DNA from: Maritalea mobilis
GTDB taxonomy: Bacteria; Pseudomonadota; Alphaproteobacteria; Rhizobiales; Devosiaceae
NCBI RefSeq assembly: GCF_004363175.1
Contig: NZ_SNYR01000002.1
Coordinates: 904,543-968,542 of the forward strand
DNA: 64,000 nt
Direction: 5' to 3'
Below are positions 17,231 through 26,399 of this stretch, piece by piece. Positions within the stretch are counted from its first letter, which is position 1; each line of letters begins with the position of its first letter. A program made the translations under genes and the position numbers. Under the pieces are notes generated by a model, which saw only the letters and a program-made list of their open reading frames with translations, was not told the origin of the DNA and searched no databases.

Positions 17231-17284
17231 GAAGCGTCATCCTGAGAATTTTAATATGGAAAATCAAATAGATAATCAGGAAAA

Positions 17285-17374
17285 TGGCGGAGAGAGAGGG
17301 ATTCGAACCCTCGAGACGGTTCCCCGCCTACACGCGTTCCAGGCGTGCGCCTTCGACCACTCGGCCACCTCTCC
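17285..17374 (-). tRNA. tRNA-Ser (anticodon GGA)
   Basis: Reading the minus strand, a 90-nt tRNA begins GGAGAGGTGGCCGAGTGG and ends in an encoded CCA. The anticodon stem CACGC/GCGTG encloses the loop CTGGAAC, giving anticodon GGA. The long variable arm (roughly TGTAGGCGGGGAACCGTCTC) and the GGTTCGAATCC T-arm are those of a serine tRNA. The gene's 3' end faces the integrase/AlpA pair, so it is probably the attachment site of the island to its left. Confidence 0.97.
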
Positions 17375-17577
17375 GACGCGGCAGTTTTTTACTGCCGGAA
17401 CGTTCCGTCAACGCGCAAAATTTTGTGCGAAGCAGAATGGGCTGCAATATACTCATCACAATCAAGATCGCAAGTGTTCACGAACATGTTTCTACCGTTG
17501 AATTGCATTAATTTATGTTTATCTTGAATTTCGACACATTCGGGGCGCAAAAAGCCCATTGAACAAAGGATTTTCCC

Positions 17578-17913
17578 GTGCGTCTGACCCTGCGATTGAT
17601 TGGAACATTTTTTCTGGCCGTGACCTTGTTGCTGGTGGTGATGGATGGCGCGCGGATATTTGCCAGCTCGAGTTTTGTGTTCACCCCACTTGGGGAAACC
17701 TGGTTTAAAATTGATCAGGCCTTGGGCACGCTGACGCTGAACACTTTGCAGGCCATTATCCAGCGCTATGTGCATCCAACGGTGTGGGATCCATTCTTCA
17801 TCACTATTTTGAGTGCGCCGGGTTGGCTGGTATTTGGCATTTTGGGCGCCCTCTTCCTATTTTGGGGCCGCACACGGTCGCACAAGCGTTTTATGAATGT
17901 AGAAGGACTTTAG
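17578..17913 (+). CDS. Small inner-membrane protein of unknown function
   Basis: 111 residues from a GTG start, with an N-terminal membrane segment (LIGTFFLAVTLLLVVMDGA) and a C-terminal one (APGWLVFGILGALFLFW), and a region between them (WFKIDQALGTLTLNTLQ) that is conserved-looking. It resembles short PetM-like or hypothetical membrane proteins seen in alphaproteobacteria; no function can be assigned. It is 18 bp upstream of msrA on the same strand and marks the start of the core-genome section after tRNA-Ser. Confidence 0.7.
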   Translation: MRLTLRLIGTFFLAVTLLLVVMDGARIFASSSFVFTPLGETWFKIDQALGTLTLNTLQAIIQRYVHPTVWDPFFITILSAPGWLVFGILGALFLFWGRTRSHKRFMNVEGL

Positions 17914-17931
17914 GTCCAAAGGAGTCATCTT

Positions 17932-18567
17932 ATGTTTATGACCAAACCTAGCCATATTGTGAGCCAAAGCGATGCTTTGCCTGGGCGCGAAGACGCGTTG
18001 CCCACGGCAGAAACCCATTTCGTCAATGGCAATCCGCTTAAAGGCCCCTACCCGGAGGGCAATGAAACACTTTATGTCGGCATGGGGTGTTTTTGGGGTG
18101 CGGAGCGCTTGTTCTGGCAATTGGATGGCGTTTGGGTGACGGCGGTGGGCTATCAAGGTGGCCATACGCCAAACCCGACTTACCATGAAGTGTGCACGGG
18201 TAACACGGCCCACACCGAAGCGGTGCTGATCAATTTTGATCCCAGCATTATTTCGCTGGATGAGATTTTACGGAAATTTTGGGAAGAGCATGACCCGACC
18301 CAAGGCATGCGCCAAGGCAATGACCGTGGCACGCAATATCGTTCGGCTATTTACACCACTAGCGACGCGCAATTGGCGGCTGTTGAGCAATCACGCAATG
18401 CCTTTCAGGCGCAATTGGATCAAGCTGGCATGGGTAAAATCACCACGGAAATTGTGCCTGCCGGGCCATTCTTTTTTGCTGAAGATTATCACCAACAATA
18501 TTTGGCGAAAAACCCCGGCGGCTATTGCGGTTTGAAGGGCACAGGCGTCACCTGCGCGGGCAGTTGA
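17932..18567 (+). CDS. msrA: Peptide-methionine (S)-S-oxide reductase MsrA
   Basis: 211 residues with the active-site motif GCFWG (Cys53), plus [21 protein letters not shown] and the C-terminal [15 protein letters not shown] carrying recycling cysteines. MsrA repairs oxidised methionine in proteins using thioredoxin. A ~45-residue N-terminal extension before the catalytic core matches the long E. coli-type MsrA and has no signal peptide, so it is cytosolic. The following gene starts one base after the stop, forming an operon. Confidence 0.95.
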   Translation: MFMTKPSHIVSQSDALPGREDALPTAETHFVNGNPLKGPYPEGNETLYVGMGCFWGAERLFWQLDGVWVTAVGYQGGHTPNPTYHEVCTGNTAHTEAVLINFDPSIISLDEILRKFWEEHDPTQGMRQGNDRGTQYRSAIYTTSDAQLAAVEQSRNAFQAQLDQAGMGKITTEIVPAGPFFFAEDYHQQYLAKNPGGYCGLKGTGVTCAGS

Positions 18568-18568
18568 T

Positions 18569-18919
18569 ATGCTCAGTCGGGAGGCGTTTGAGGCTTATTG
18601 CTTTAGCTTGCCCCACACCACGCATGTGGTGCAGTGGGGCAATGCTTCTGTGTTTAAGATAGGTGGCAAGATTTTTGCCATCTATAGCCGTTGGGACAAT
18701 ATGGACCGGGACATTATCAGCTTCAAAGCAAGCGATGAGAGTTTTCGCATATTGCCGGAACAACCTGGCATTGAGCCTGCAAAATATTTGGCGCGGGCGA
18801 AATGGGTGCAAGTTAATGCGGAAGCAGGCTGGGATGAGGAAACTTTTCACGCCTATATAGAAAATGCTTACAAGTTGGTGTTTGCCAAATTACCGAAAAA
18901 GATGCGCGATAGTTTTTAG
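18569..18919 (+). CDS. MmcQ/YjbR family DNA-binding-fold protein
   Basis: 116 residues of the MmcQ/YjbR family: start LSREAFEAYCFSLPHTTHVVQWG, then VFKIGGKIFAIYS, and SDESFRILPEQPGIEPAKYLARAKWV. The family has a CyaY-like fold and unknown cellular role. It follows msrA with a single-base gap, so the two are co-transcribed. Confidence 0.9.
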   Translation: MLSREAFEAYCFSLPHTTHVVQWGNASVFKIGGKIFAIYSRWDNMDRDIISFKASDESFRILPEQPGIEPAKYLARAKWVQVNAEAGWDEETFHAYIENAYKLVFAKLPKKMRDSF

Positions 18920-18992
18920 CCGCATCTCTATGAATCCGCATATTGAAGCGGGGCACCAGAGCTGGTTAGATAGGCGAAAACAGGGGAATTTT

Positions 18993-19565
18993 ATGCGTTT
19001 ACTTCTTTCCATTGGGCTTTTTGTTGGCCTCGCCTTTTTGGCGGGTTGCGCCACTTTGAGCAAATCACAATGTCAAACAGGCGACTGGCAGCAAATCGGC
19101 TTTAATGATGGCGCGCTAGGGCAAACATCGTCGCTTTTCGCTGATCATCAAAAGGCATGTTCTGAACACGGCATCAGCATTGATCGCGCTCAATATATGC
19201 AGGGCTATAATCGCGGCTTGCAGCAATATTGTACACCTTCCAAAGCGGCAGAAGTGGGCATTGCTGGCCGCACCTATCGTAATGTGTGCCAAGGCGCACG
19301 TGGAGACTCTTTCCTGCGCGTTTATAATGCCGCGAAAGATGTTTACGACGTGAATCAAGAGATTGAGCGACTGCAAGAGCAGATTGAGCAAATCACGAAA
19401 AAAATTGCGGACCCCGCCACAACGCAAGAAGAACGCGATCGGCTGGCACGTGATTTGAACTGGCTGAATAGAGACCTAAATCGCGAGTATCGCACCCGCA
19501 GCCAAGAAGAGCGCGAGTTGCGCAACATTCAGGCGCAAGAGGAAGCGCGGCTGGCAAGGCTCTAG
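18993..19565 (+). CDS. DUF2799 lipoprotein
   Basis: About 190 residues. The start MRLLLSIGLFVGLAFLAGC is a lipoprotein signal peptide with a lipobox ending at Cys19. The DUF2799 core follows (GDWQQIGFNDGALGQ, HGISIDRAQYMQGYNRGLQQYC). The last ~75 residues form a long Glu/Arg/Gln-rich coiled coil (EIERLQEQIEQITKKIADP...). I chose ATG 18993, which has AGGGGAA just upstream; earlier codons belong to the tail of the previous gene. A strong hairpin terminator follows. Role unknown, probably attached to an envelope membrane. Confidence 0.88.
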   Translation: MRLLLSIGLFVGLAFLAGCATLSKSQCQTGDWQQIGFNDGALGQTSSLFADHQKACSEHGISIDRAQYMQGYNRGLQQYCTPSKAAEVGIAGRTYRNVCQGARGDSFLRVYNAAKDVYDVNQEIERLQEQIEQITKKIADPATTQEERDRLARDLNWLNRDLNREYRTRSQEERELRNIQAQEEARLARL

Positions 19566-19586
19566 CAGTAAGAATTTTAGAATGCA

Positions 19587-19614
19587 AAAGGGCGGCACCA
19601 AGGCCGCCCTTTTT
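19587..19614. terminator. Bidirectional intrinsic terminator
   Basis: AAAGGGCGGC-ACCAAG-GCCGCCCTTT hairpin with A and T runs on either side, between the convergent lipoprotein and peroxiredoxin genes. Confidence 0.9.
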
Positions 19615-19632
19615 ATTTCTATATGAAAAGCG

Positions 19633-20268
19633 TTATGCGCCTGGTTGTTTCACGATGCGCAAATAAGGCTTCACTTCGTTCCAGCCGTCAGGGAACTTTT
19701 TCTTCGCGTCTTCATTTGAAAGCGCAGGCACGATGATCACATCTTCACCATCTTGCCAGTTCACTGGCGTTGCCACTTGGTGTTTGGCCGTCAATTGCAA
19801 TGAATCGATCACGCGCAAAACTTCGTTGAAGTTCCGGCCGGTTGAGGCTGGATATTCAATCTTCAGTTTGATTTTCTTGTCTGGGCCGATCACAAAAACA
19901 GAACGCACAGTAAGTGTGTTATCTGCATTTGGGTGAATCATTGAGTAGGCTTTTGCCACTTCACCATCTGGGTCAGCAATCAGCGGGAAATTCAATGCTG
20001 TGCCTTGGGTTTCCTCAATGTCCCCTGCCCATGCGCGGTGGTCTTCAATCGGGTCAACAGAAAGGCCCAATACTTTTACGCCGCGTTTTTCAAATTCTGG
20101 CTTCAACTTTGAGGTGAAGCCCAGTTCTGTGGTGCAAACAGGGGTGAAGTTTTTCGGATGAGAAAACAGAACAGCCCATGATCCATCGATATAATCGTGG
20201 AAATTGATGTGGCCTTCGGTTGTATCCGCTTCAAAATTTGGGGCTTCATCGCCAATCAGCAATCCCAT
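19633..20268 (-). CDS. 1-Cys peroxiredoxin (Prx6 class)
   Basis: 211 residues with the peroxidatic site FTPVCTTE (Cys45) and downstream features of the Prx6 class (LGLSVDPIEDHRAW, DPDGEVAKAYSMIHP, and the long C-terminal arm with NWQDGEDVIIVPALSNEDA). It reduces hydrogen and organic peroxides in the cytosol. No resolving Cys is apparent. It stands alone, and a weak terminator is shared with the preceding convergent gene. Confidence 0.94.
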   Translation of the reverse strand: MGLLIGDEAPNFEADTTEGHINFHDYIDGSWAVLFSHPKNFTPVCTTELGFTSKLKPEFEKRGVKVLGLSVDPIEDHRAWAGDIEETQGTALNFPLIADPDGEVAKAYSMIHPNADNTLTVRSVFVIGPDKKIKLKIEYPASTGRNFNEVLRVIDSLQLTAKHQVATPVNWQDGEDVIIVPALSNEDAKKKFPDGWNEVKPYLRIVKQPGA

Positions 20269-20408
20269 TTCACTATCCTTTCGGTTTGCTAAATCTCAAC
20301 ACATAATATGGGCTTTTACCCGTCGGTTTGAAATAGGCAAATACCGAAAGTTTTTGCATTTTTTGAGACAAGGCCGAAATTGAATTGCGCGGAAGCGAGG
20401 GTCTTTGG

Positions 20409-20594
20409 CTAAAACATTCCGGCAAGCAGGCGGCCGCCTTGTCCTGTGTGAAAGATAAACACAACGAGCGGCATGGTAGAAAATGTTAGCGCCACCGGCC
20501 AGCGGGCAGACATCATGCGGGCAATGGCATAGAGCACCAAGGCGATGGTCGCCAAAACCAATAAGGTCACGCTGTCCAATTGTAAAATTTGCAT
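20409..20594 (-). CDS. Small two-helix membrane protein of unknown function
   Basis: About 61 residues with two hydrophobic segments (SVTLLVLATIALVLYAIA and VALTFSTMPLVVFIF). No family recognised. ATG at 20594 is the first conventional start; upstream TTG codons reach 20621 and follow a GGGGTGGG stretch, so the start is uncertain. Confidence 0.5.
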   Translation of the reverse strand: MQILQLDSVTLLVLATIALVLYAIARMMSARWPVALTFSTMPLVVFIFHTGQGGRLLAGMF

Positions 20595-20751
20595 CAAGCG
20601 CGACAATATCCCACCCCTCAATAAACGAACCAGTTAAGCGATAGACACAGGGTCTGAATTAAAACCCAACCGCATTGGCGGCATTTTGTGCTTAATTGAT
20701 CAGTTACATTTTCTATGTGCGAAGCTGCCAAAGGTTTTCAAAACTCAGGGA

Positions 20752-20807
20752 CTTGACATGACGTCAAGTTGCGCCATATCAGCAAGGAAACTTTACATGA
20801 TGTAAAG
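20752..20807. promoter_or_regulatory. Twin 17-bp palindromic operators upstream of DUF4345 gene
   Basis: CTTGACATGACGTCAAG (20752-20768) and CTTTACATGATGTAAAG (20791-20807): each has 6-bp perfect arms and a five-base ATGAy spacer, with centres 39 bp apart and the second ending 20 bp before the ATG. They look like two sites for one dimeric regulator; its gene is not next to them. Confidence 0.65.
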
Positions 20808-20827
20808 AAAATAATGTGGGAGCATTT

Positions 20828-21232
20828 ATGATTATAGATCGAATTTCAGTGATTGTTTTTCTAGCATTATTCGGGGTGATTGGCCTCGCCATTGGCGGCT
20901 CAATCTTATTCATTCCGGATCAATTTCAGGCCAACGCCAATATTATCTTTCCGGCCAACCCCAGCCTTTATAGCGAAGTGCGGGCGCCCGGCGCGTTTCT
21001 AACGTTGATCGCAGTTGGCATTTTGGCGTCAGTTTTCATCCGTGATTGGCGGTTATATGGCTTGATGGGCATCGCCGCGGTTAATCTGACTTATGGGCTT
21101 GGCCGTGTGGTTAGCCTGATGCTGGATGGCGTGCCAAGCATCACCATTCTTATCGCCATGGGCGTAGAGTTATTGGCAGGCATGTTGGCCGCTTATTTGG
21201 TCTTTGCGCACCAGCGCCAACAATTGGCTTAG
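20828..21232 (+). CDS. DUF4345 family membrane protein
   Basis: About 134 residues with four membrane segments and the family signatures NPSLYSEVRAPGAF and INLTYGLGRVVSL-like NLTYGLGRVVSLMLDG. Function unknown. ATG 20828 is preceded by GGGAG; a GTG at 20816 is in frame but lacks spacing for a ribosome site. Expression is probably repressed or activated through the twin palindromes just upstream. Confidence 0.85.
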   Translation: MIIDRISVIVFLALFGVIGLAIGGSILFIPDQFQANANIIFPANPSLYSEVRAPGAFLTLIAVGILASVFIRDWRLYGLMGIAAVNLTYGLGRVVSLMLDGVPSITILIAMGVELLAGMLAAYLVFAHQRQQLA

Positions 21233-21254
21233 CGACGAAACAGTCCTGTCGCGA

Positions 21255-22085
21255 TCAACGATTTGAGTGTTCGCGATGGGACTGGTCAAACATGCGCTCA
21301 AGCCACCGCACCACCAAGGTAAGCGAGATGGTCATCACCAAATAAAGGAACGCCACTACGTTATATGTTTCAAAAAATTTGAAGGTGGAGGCGGAATAAA
21401 CTTTGCCGAGCTGCGTGATGTCTTGCACCCCGAGTGCAGACACGAGCGCGCTATCCTTGATCATCGCCACCAGCTCATTGCCGAGCGGTGGCAAGATCAA
21501 CCGCATAGCTTGCGGCGCTACGATGAACCGGAAAATATGTTTGCGGCTTAGGCCCAATGCACGCGCCGCCTCAATCTGCCCGCGATCTACCGCTTCGATG
21601 CCGGCGCGGAAAATCTCAGCCAGAAATGCCGAATAGGAAATGGTGAGGGCAATAATGGCACGCCATGTAAAATCAAACATGCGCACGGTCATTTCGCCCA
21701 TTAGCCCTTGCGCTTGCAACGGGCCGGTTGCCCAGTTGAAGAAATCAACGAACCATGGCGCGCCGACAAAGGCGATGTAGAACAACAGCACCAGCATGGG
21801 GATGCCGCGCACAATTTCGATGTAGAAGGTCGCACATTCGCGCACCAGCCGGATTGGGGACAGGCGCAAAATTGCCATCAACAGCCCCAGCGCAACGGCC
21901 AGCGTGAAGGCAATCACCGTGACGTAGATGGTGGTGGTGACGCCGCGCATCAACGCCCAGAAAATGGTTTGATAGCCCTGATCAGCAACAATGTTCCACA
22001 TGACCAGCACCGCCAGTAAAATGGCGGCCAATAGCCAATAAGGTATTTGGAAGCCGCGTTGAGCGCGACGGTGCGAGGCGTGCAT
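21255..22085 (-). CDS. Amino-acid ABC transporter permease (His/Glu/Gln/Arg type)
   Basis: 276 residues with a long first membrane segment and five more, and the permease motif EAARALGLSRKHIFRFIVAPQA that docks with the ATPase. The signature EIVRGIPMLVLLFYIAF is typical of polar amino-acid permeases. It lies 50 bp downstream of the substrate-binding protein gene on the same strand. No ATP-binding gene is adjacent (the next gene is convergent DUF4345), so the ATPase must be supplied from elsewhere. Confidence 0.93.
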   Translation of the reverse strand: MHASHRRAQRGFQIPYWLLAAILLAVLVMWNIVADQGYQTIFWALMRGVTTTIYVTVIAFTLAVALGLLMAILRLSPIRLVRECATFYIEIVRGIPMLVLLFYIAFVGAPWFVDFFNWATGPLQAQGLMGEMTVRMFDFTWRAIIALTISYSAFLAEIFRAGIEAVDRGQIEAARALGLSRKHIFRFIVAPQAMRLILPPLGNELVAMIKDSALVSALGVQDITQLGKVYSASTFKFFETYNVVAFLYLVMTISLTLVVRWLERMFDQSHREHSNR

Positions 22086-22135
22086 ATTTCAGGTCCGGGA
22101 CGGGAATCGGGCGGGAAAAACCCGCCCGAAATCGA

Positions 22136-22933
22136 TTATTGATTTGCTTTATATTCGTAGAACCACTTCTGGTTCAACTTCTCTAACGTGCCATCTGCTT
22201 CCATGGATTGCAGCGCAGCGTTTACAGGTTCAACAAGATCTGAGCCTGGGGTGAAAATAAAGCCAAATTGCTCAGTGCCGAGCGCATCGCCCACCACTTT
22301 GAACGCACCCGGATTGGCGCCGATATAACCTTGGGCAGATGTGTTATCCATCAACACTGAATCCACGTCACCGCTTTTCAGCGCTTGAACGCTTGCCCCG
22401 AAAGTTTCAAACAATTTCACCCGTGGGTTGGCCTCATCGCCATTCAGCACATCGTAAATTGCCACATAGAAGTTGGTGGTGCCCGCCTGCGCCCCGAACA
22501 ATAGGTTTGGATTCGCGGCAAATTCTGCTGAGCTGGCAAAACGGCCTTCATCTGCGCGTACCAGCATGAATTGTTCGGAGGTCATGTAGGGCTGAGAAAA
22601 ATCAACTTGGGTCGCGCGCTCTTCGGTGATGGTGATGCCATCCATGCCCACATCAAATTGACCATCACGCACGGCCTGAATCATTGTGTCCCAGCTTGAA
22701 AGCTGCCAATCCACTTTCGCGTTCAACCGTTTTGCAATTTCATTAAATGCATCATATTCCCAGCCAATGCCTTGGCCGGTTGTGGGGTCTACAAAGTTTA
22801 GCGGCGTATATGCATTTTCAGTTACCGCCACGATGGTCCGGCCCTGCAAATCTGGCAAATCTTGAGCCGTGGCTGGTGCAATGGCTGCAACGCTGGCCAT
22901 CACGAGGCCCAAAAGGGTAGATTTGATCGACAT
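22136..22933 (-). CDS. Amino-acid ABC transporter periplasmic substrate-binding protein
   Basis: About 265 residues beginning with a signal peptide ([20 protein letters not shown], cleavage near ATAQD). The family core is clear: [53 protein letters not shown]. It captures a polar amino acid and delivers it to the permease encoded next. ATG 22933 is chosen over longer frames because GGGAGG lies just upstream and the signal peptide starts there. Confidence 0.94.
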   Translation of the reverse strand: MSIKSTLLGLVMASVAAIAPATAQDLPDLQGRTIVAVTENAYTPLNFVDPTTGQGIGWEYDAFNEIAKRLNAKVDWQLSSWDTMIQAVRDGQFDVGMDGITITEERATQVDFSQPYMTSEQFMLVRADEGRFASSAEFAANPNLLFGAQAGTTNFYVAIYDVLNGDEANPRVKLFETFGASVQALKSGDVDSVLMDNTSAQGYIGANPGAFKVVGDALGTEQFGFIFTPGSDLVEPVNAALQSMEADGTLEKLNQKWFYEYKANQ

Positions 22934-23220
22934 TTTAAAGCGCCTCCCGCATTCTATGTCTAATTTATAATTATAGTTGAACAGCTTATGCGGGTTCTGG
23001 TGAGTTGAAAAGAGGGGTCTTGAGTTAATGCCCCAAACTGTGTTGGGATAGCAACTGACACGATATTGTCTTTTTCCGACAATAGGATGCATGCGAAAAA
23101 TCTTTTTGGGTCCAAAAATGAATTGACATTCTTAGGCCTGAGCCGCAAAGGGTTTTTTCGCCGGAAATTAGGCGGAGTAAAAGACCTTCCAACCTTTCAT
23201 TCAATTTGGAGTTATTTGAA

Positions 23221-25107
23221 TTGGAAAAAAATCTGGGTGCCGAGATTTACGGCATAGATCGCTGGGGACATGAGATTTTAAGCGTTTTGCCAAATGGCGA
23301 TGCTGGTCTCATTGATGTTTTGAACCGAGATGCTACGCCCGTGAGTATCCCCTCGATTATCCAGGATTTGAGTGAAAGGGGCATCACTGCGCCGGTGTTG
23401 CTGCGGGTCAATTCATTTTTGCAATCCAGCCTTATCGAGCTGAATGAAGGCTTCCGCGCGGCCATCAAAGATTATGAATATGATGGCGCCTATCGCGGTG
23501 TGTTCCCGGTTAAGGTGAACCAGCAGGCTGAAGTTGTGCGCCGTATTGTGGAAACTGGTCGGCAATATAATTATGGTTTGGAAGTTGGTTCTAAGCCTGA
23601 ACTGCTGATCGCGTTGGCCCAAAATCTTTCCAAAGAAGCTTTGCTGATTTGCAATGGCGTGAAGGATGAGGAATTCATCCGTTTGGCCATCATGTCTCGC
23701 AAAATGGGCTTCAACACCATCATCGTTTTGGAAAGCCCAAAAGAGCTGGACCTGGTGTTCAATGTGGCGCGAGACCTTGGCGAAAAGCCCGCATTGGGCG
23801 TGCGCATTAAATTGACGCACCAGATCAAGGGCTATTGGGCCACTTCTTCTGGCGACCGTTCAAGCTTCGGCATCACCGTTGATAATGTGATTGAAGTGGT
23901 GGACCGTTTGAAAGCCGAAGGCATGGAAGATTGCTTGGTGCTGCAGCATTCGCACCTTGGTTCGCAAATTCCTGACATTATTGATGTGCGCCGCATCGTG
24001 AACGAAGCTTGTCGCTTCTATACCGAGTTGAAATCTCTCGGCTTGCCGCTGCGATATCTCGATTTGGGCGGCGGTCTTGGCATCGACTATACGGGCGAAA
24101 AGCAAGCCAATGAAAACTCGATCAATTATGGCCTCAAAGAATATTGCGAGGCGATTGTTGAAACGGTGAAATATGCCATGGATGACGCAGAAATCGAGCA
24201 TCCGAGCATTGTGACCGAAAGCGGCCGCGGCGTTGTGGCCCTCTCTTCCATGCTGTTGTTCGATATTTTGGACGTTACGCTTTATGACAGCAAGACCGCA
24301 CCTGAGATCAATGAAGATGATCATCATCTGATCAAAGATCTGATGGGCGTGACCGAATATTTGTCAGCCCAGCGGCTACAAGAAGCGGTGAATGACGCGA
24401 TCTATTATCGCGACGAAATTCGCGCCTATTTCCGCCGCGGCACATTGGATATTCGCGCCATGGCGCGGGCGGAAAGCGTATTCCGTTATCTCGTGTCAAA
24501 GTTCAAGCAATTCGCCATCGACATTGATATTCCACCACAGTTGGAAGAACAGCTGGACGGGTTTGCGGACATTTATCATGGCAACTTCTCGCTGTTCCAA
24601 AGCTTGCCGGATGTGTGGGCCATTGATCAATTGCACCCCATCATGCCGGTGCAGCGCCTTAATGAAGTGCCGGAGCGTCGCGCTGTTCTGTCAGATATCA
24701 CGTGCGATTCTGACGGCAAGGTGGACCGCTTTGTGTTGGCGGATGGTGTTTCGAAAACCCTGCCCGTGCACGAAATCACCGATGAAGAGAATTACTATAT
24801 CGGTGTGTTTTTCGTAGGCGCTTATCAGGAAACGTTGGGCGATTTGCACAATCTGTTTGGCGACACCAATGTGGTGACGATTTCGCTGAAAGATAATGGC
24901 GATTTTGATTTGCTGCACGAAGTTGAGGGCGACACCATTGCCGAAGTGCTCAACTATGTAGAATATGACGCAACAGCGTGTCTTGCTGCGTTCCGCCAAC
25001 GAGCGGACGAAGCGGTGAGCGAAAAAGAACTGACCATTTCTGAACGTCGCGAACTGATCGCGGCCTATAAAGACAGCCTTTCAGGCTACACATATTTCGA
25101 ATCCTAA
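23221..25107 (+). CDS. speA: Biosynthetic arginine decarboxylase SpeA
   Basis: About 628 residues, the usual length for PLP-dependent SpeA, which turns arginine into agmatine. Signatures: IYGIDRWGHEI near the start, GVFPVKVNQQAEVV with the PLP lysine (about residue 98), LEVGSKPELLIAL, and ESGRGVVALSSML. TTG 23221 is taken as start because GGAG lies nine bases upstream; TTG 23206 would add five residues. First gene of the polyamine operon; the other three steps to spermidine follow on the same strand. Confidence 0.95.
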   Translation: MEKNLGAEIYGIDRWGHEILSVLPNGDAGLIDVLNRDATPVSIPSIIQDLSERGITAPVLLRVNSFLQSSLIELNEGFRAAIKDYEYDGAYRGVFPVKVNQQAEVVRRIVETGRQYNYGLEVGSKPELLIALAQNLSKEALLICNGVKDEEFIRLAIMSRKMGFNTIIVLESPKELDLVFNVARDLGEKPALGVRIKLTHQIKGYWATSSGDRSSFGITVDNVIEVVDRLKAEGMEDCLVLQHSHLGSQIPDIIDVRRIVNEACRFYTELKSLGLPLRYLDLGGGLGIDYTGEKQANENSINYGLKEYCEAIVETVKYAMDDAEIEHPSIVTESGRGVVALSSMLLFDILDVTLYDSKTAPEINEDDHHLIKDLMGVTEYLSAQRLQEAVNDAIYYRDEIRAYFRRGTLDIRAMARAESVFRYLVSKFKQFAIDIDIPPQLEEQLDGFADIYHGNFSLFQSLPDVWAIDQLHPIMPVQRLNEVPERRAVLSDITCDSDGKVDRFVLADGVSKTLPVHEITDEENYYIGVFFVGAYQETLGDLHNLFGDTNVVTISLKDNGDFDLLHEVEGDTIAEVLNYVEYDATACLAAFRQRADEAVSEKELTISERRELIAAYKDSLSGYTYFES

Positions 25108-25139
25108 GATTGGCGTTTGAACAAAGAAGGACAAAATTG

Positions 25140-26351
25140 ATGGGTAAAGTACTTGTCATCGGCGCCGGTGGCGTTGGCTCAGTTGCCGTGCATAAAATGG
25201 CGATGAACAGCGATATTTTTTCTGAAATCACCTTGGCCAGCCGCCGCAAATTCAAATGCGACGATATTGCCAAATCCGTGAAAGAGCGTACGGGCGTTGA
25301 CATTAAAACCGCTGAAGTGGACGCCATGGATGTGGACGCAACCGCTGCGCTGATCAAAGAAACTGGCGCAGAGCTGGTGGTGAATTTGGCCCTTCCTTAT
25401 CAGGATTTGGCGATTATGGATGCGTGCTTGAAAGCAGGCGTCAATTATCTCGACACGGCCAATTATGAGCCGGAAGACGAAGCCAAGTTTGAATATAAAT
25501 GGCAGTGGGCTTACCAAGAAAAGTTCAAGCAAGCCGGTTTGACGGCCATTTTGGGCTCAGGCTTTGACCCCGGCGTAACCTCAGTTTACGCCACATGGCT
25601 TAAAAAGCATAAGCTCAACACAATCGAATATATTGATGTTCTTGATTGTAATGGCGGCGACAATGGCAAGCCTTTCGCCACCAACTTCAACCCTGAAATC
25701 AATATCCGTGAGGTGACTGCACCTGCGCGGCATTGGGAGAATGGCGATTGGGTGGAAAGCCCTGCCATGACCACCAAATATACGTTTGATTTCCCTGGCG
25801 TGGGCGAAAAGAACATGTATTTGATGTATCACGAAGAGTTGGAAAGCCTTAAGACGCACTTCCCTGAGATCAAGCGCGCCCGCTTCTGGATGACTTTTGG
25901 CGATGCCTATATCAACCATGTGACAGTGTTGCAAAATGTGGGGATGACCAGCATTGAGCCTGTGATGCACGAAGGCAAAGAAATCATTCCTTTGCAGTTC
26001 CTGAAAACAGTGCTGCCCGATCCAAGCGATCTTGGCGAATTGACCAAGGGCAAGACCTGCATCGGCGACATTGCTACGGGTGACGCAAAAGATGGATCGG
26101 GTCAAAAGACCTTCTACATCTACAATATTTGCGACCATGAGGAATGTTACGCTGAAGTTGGCTCACAAGCTGTGGCCTACACAACAGGCGTGCCAGCCAT
26201 GATCGGCGCGGCGCAAGTGTTGAAAGGCAATTGGGTTGAGCCCGGTGTTTGGAACATGGAGCAGCTCAATCCAGATGATTTTATGGACATGCTGAACGCC
26301 CATGGCCTACCTTGGGAAGTGCATGAATTGGACGCACCTGCCAAGTTCTAA
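25140..26351 (+). CDS. Carboxynorspermidine/carboxyspermidine dehydrogenase
   Basis: About 403 residues of the saccharopine-dehydrogenase fold: GKVLVIGAGGVGSVAVHK Rossmann start, then GVNYLDTANYEPEDEAKFEY and GSGFDPGVTSVYA. It condenses putrescine with aspartate semialdehyde and NADPH to carboxyspermidine. AAGGA precedes ATG 25140. It sits between speA and the decarboxylase gene, which fixes the assignment over lysine metabolism. A hairpin follows before the next gene. Confidence 0.94.
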   Translation: MGKVLVIGAGGVGSVAVHKMAMNSDIFSEITLASRRKFKCDDIAKSVKERTGVDIKTAEVDAMDVDATAALIKETGAELVVNLALPYQDLAIMDACLKAGVNYLDTANYEPEDEAKFEYKWQWAYQEKFKQAGLTAILGSGFDPGVTSVYATWLKKHKLNTIEYIDVLDCNGGDNGKPFATNFNPEINIREVTAPARHWENGDWVESPAMTTKYTFDFPGVGEKNMYLMYHEELESLKTHFPEIKRARFWMTFGDAYINHVTVLQNVGMTSIEPVMHEGKEIIPLQFLKTVLPDPSDLGELTKGKTCIGDIATGDAKDGSGQKTFYIYNICDHEECYAEVGSQAVAYTTGVPAMIGAAQVLKGNWVEPGVWNMEQLNPDDFMDMLNAHGLPWEVHELDAPAKF

Positions 26352-26357
26352 TTTTTC

Positions 26358-26380
26358 AGGGGCGGGCAACCGCCCCTTTT
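26358..26380 (+). terminator. Intra-operon hairpin with T-run
   Basis: AGGGGCGG-GCAA-CCGCCCCT followed by TTT, between the dehydrogenase and nspC genes. It may partly terminate transcription or protect upstream mRNA. Confidence 0.6.
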
Positions 26381-26399
26381 GCTTTGGAGTTTTCGCCTT

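Noticed and set aside
17256..17501. Plus-strand frames over tRNA-Ser
   Set aside because: They read through the complement of the tRNA gene; a familiar false ORF.
23500..24330. Minus-strand frames opposite speA
   Set aside because: Antisense shadows of a highly conserved gene.
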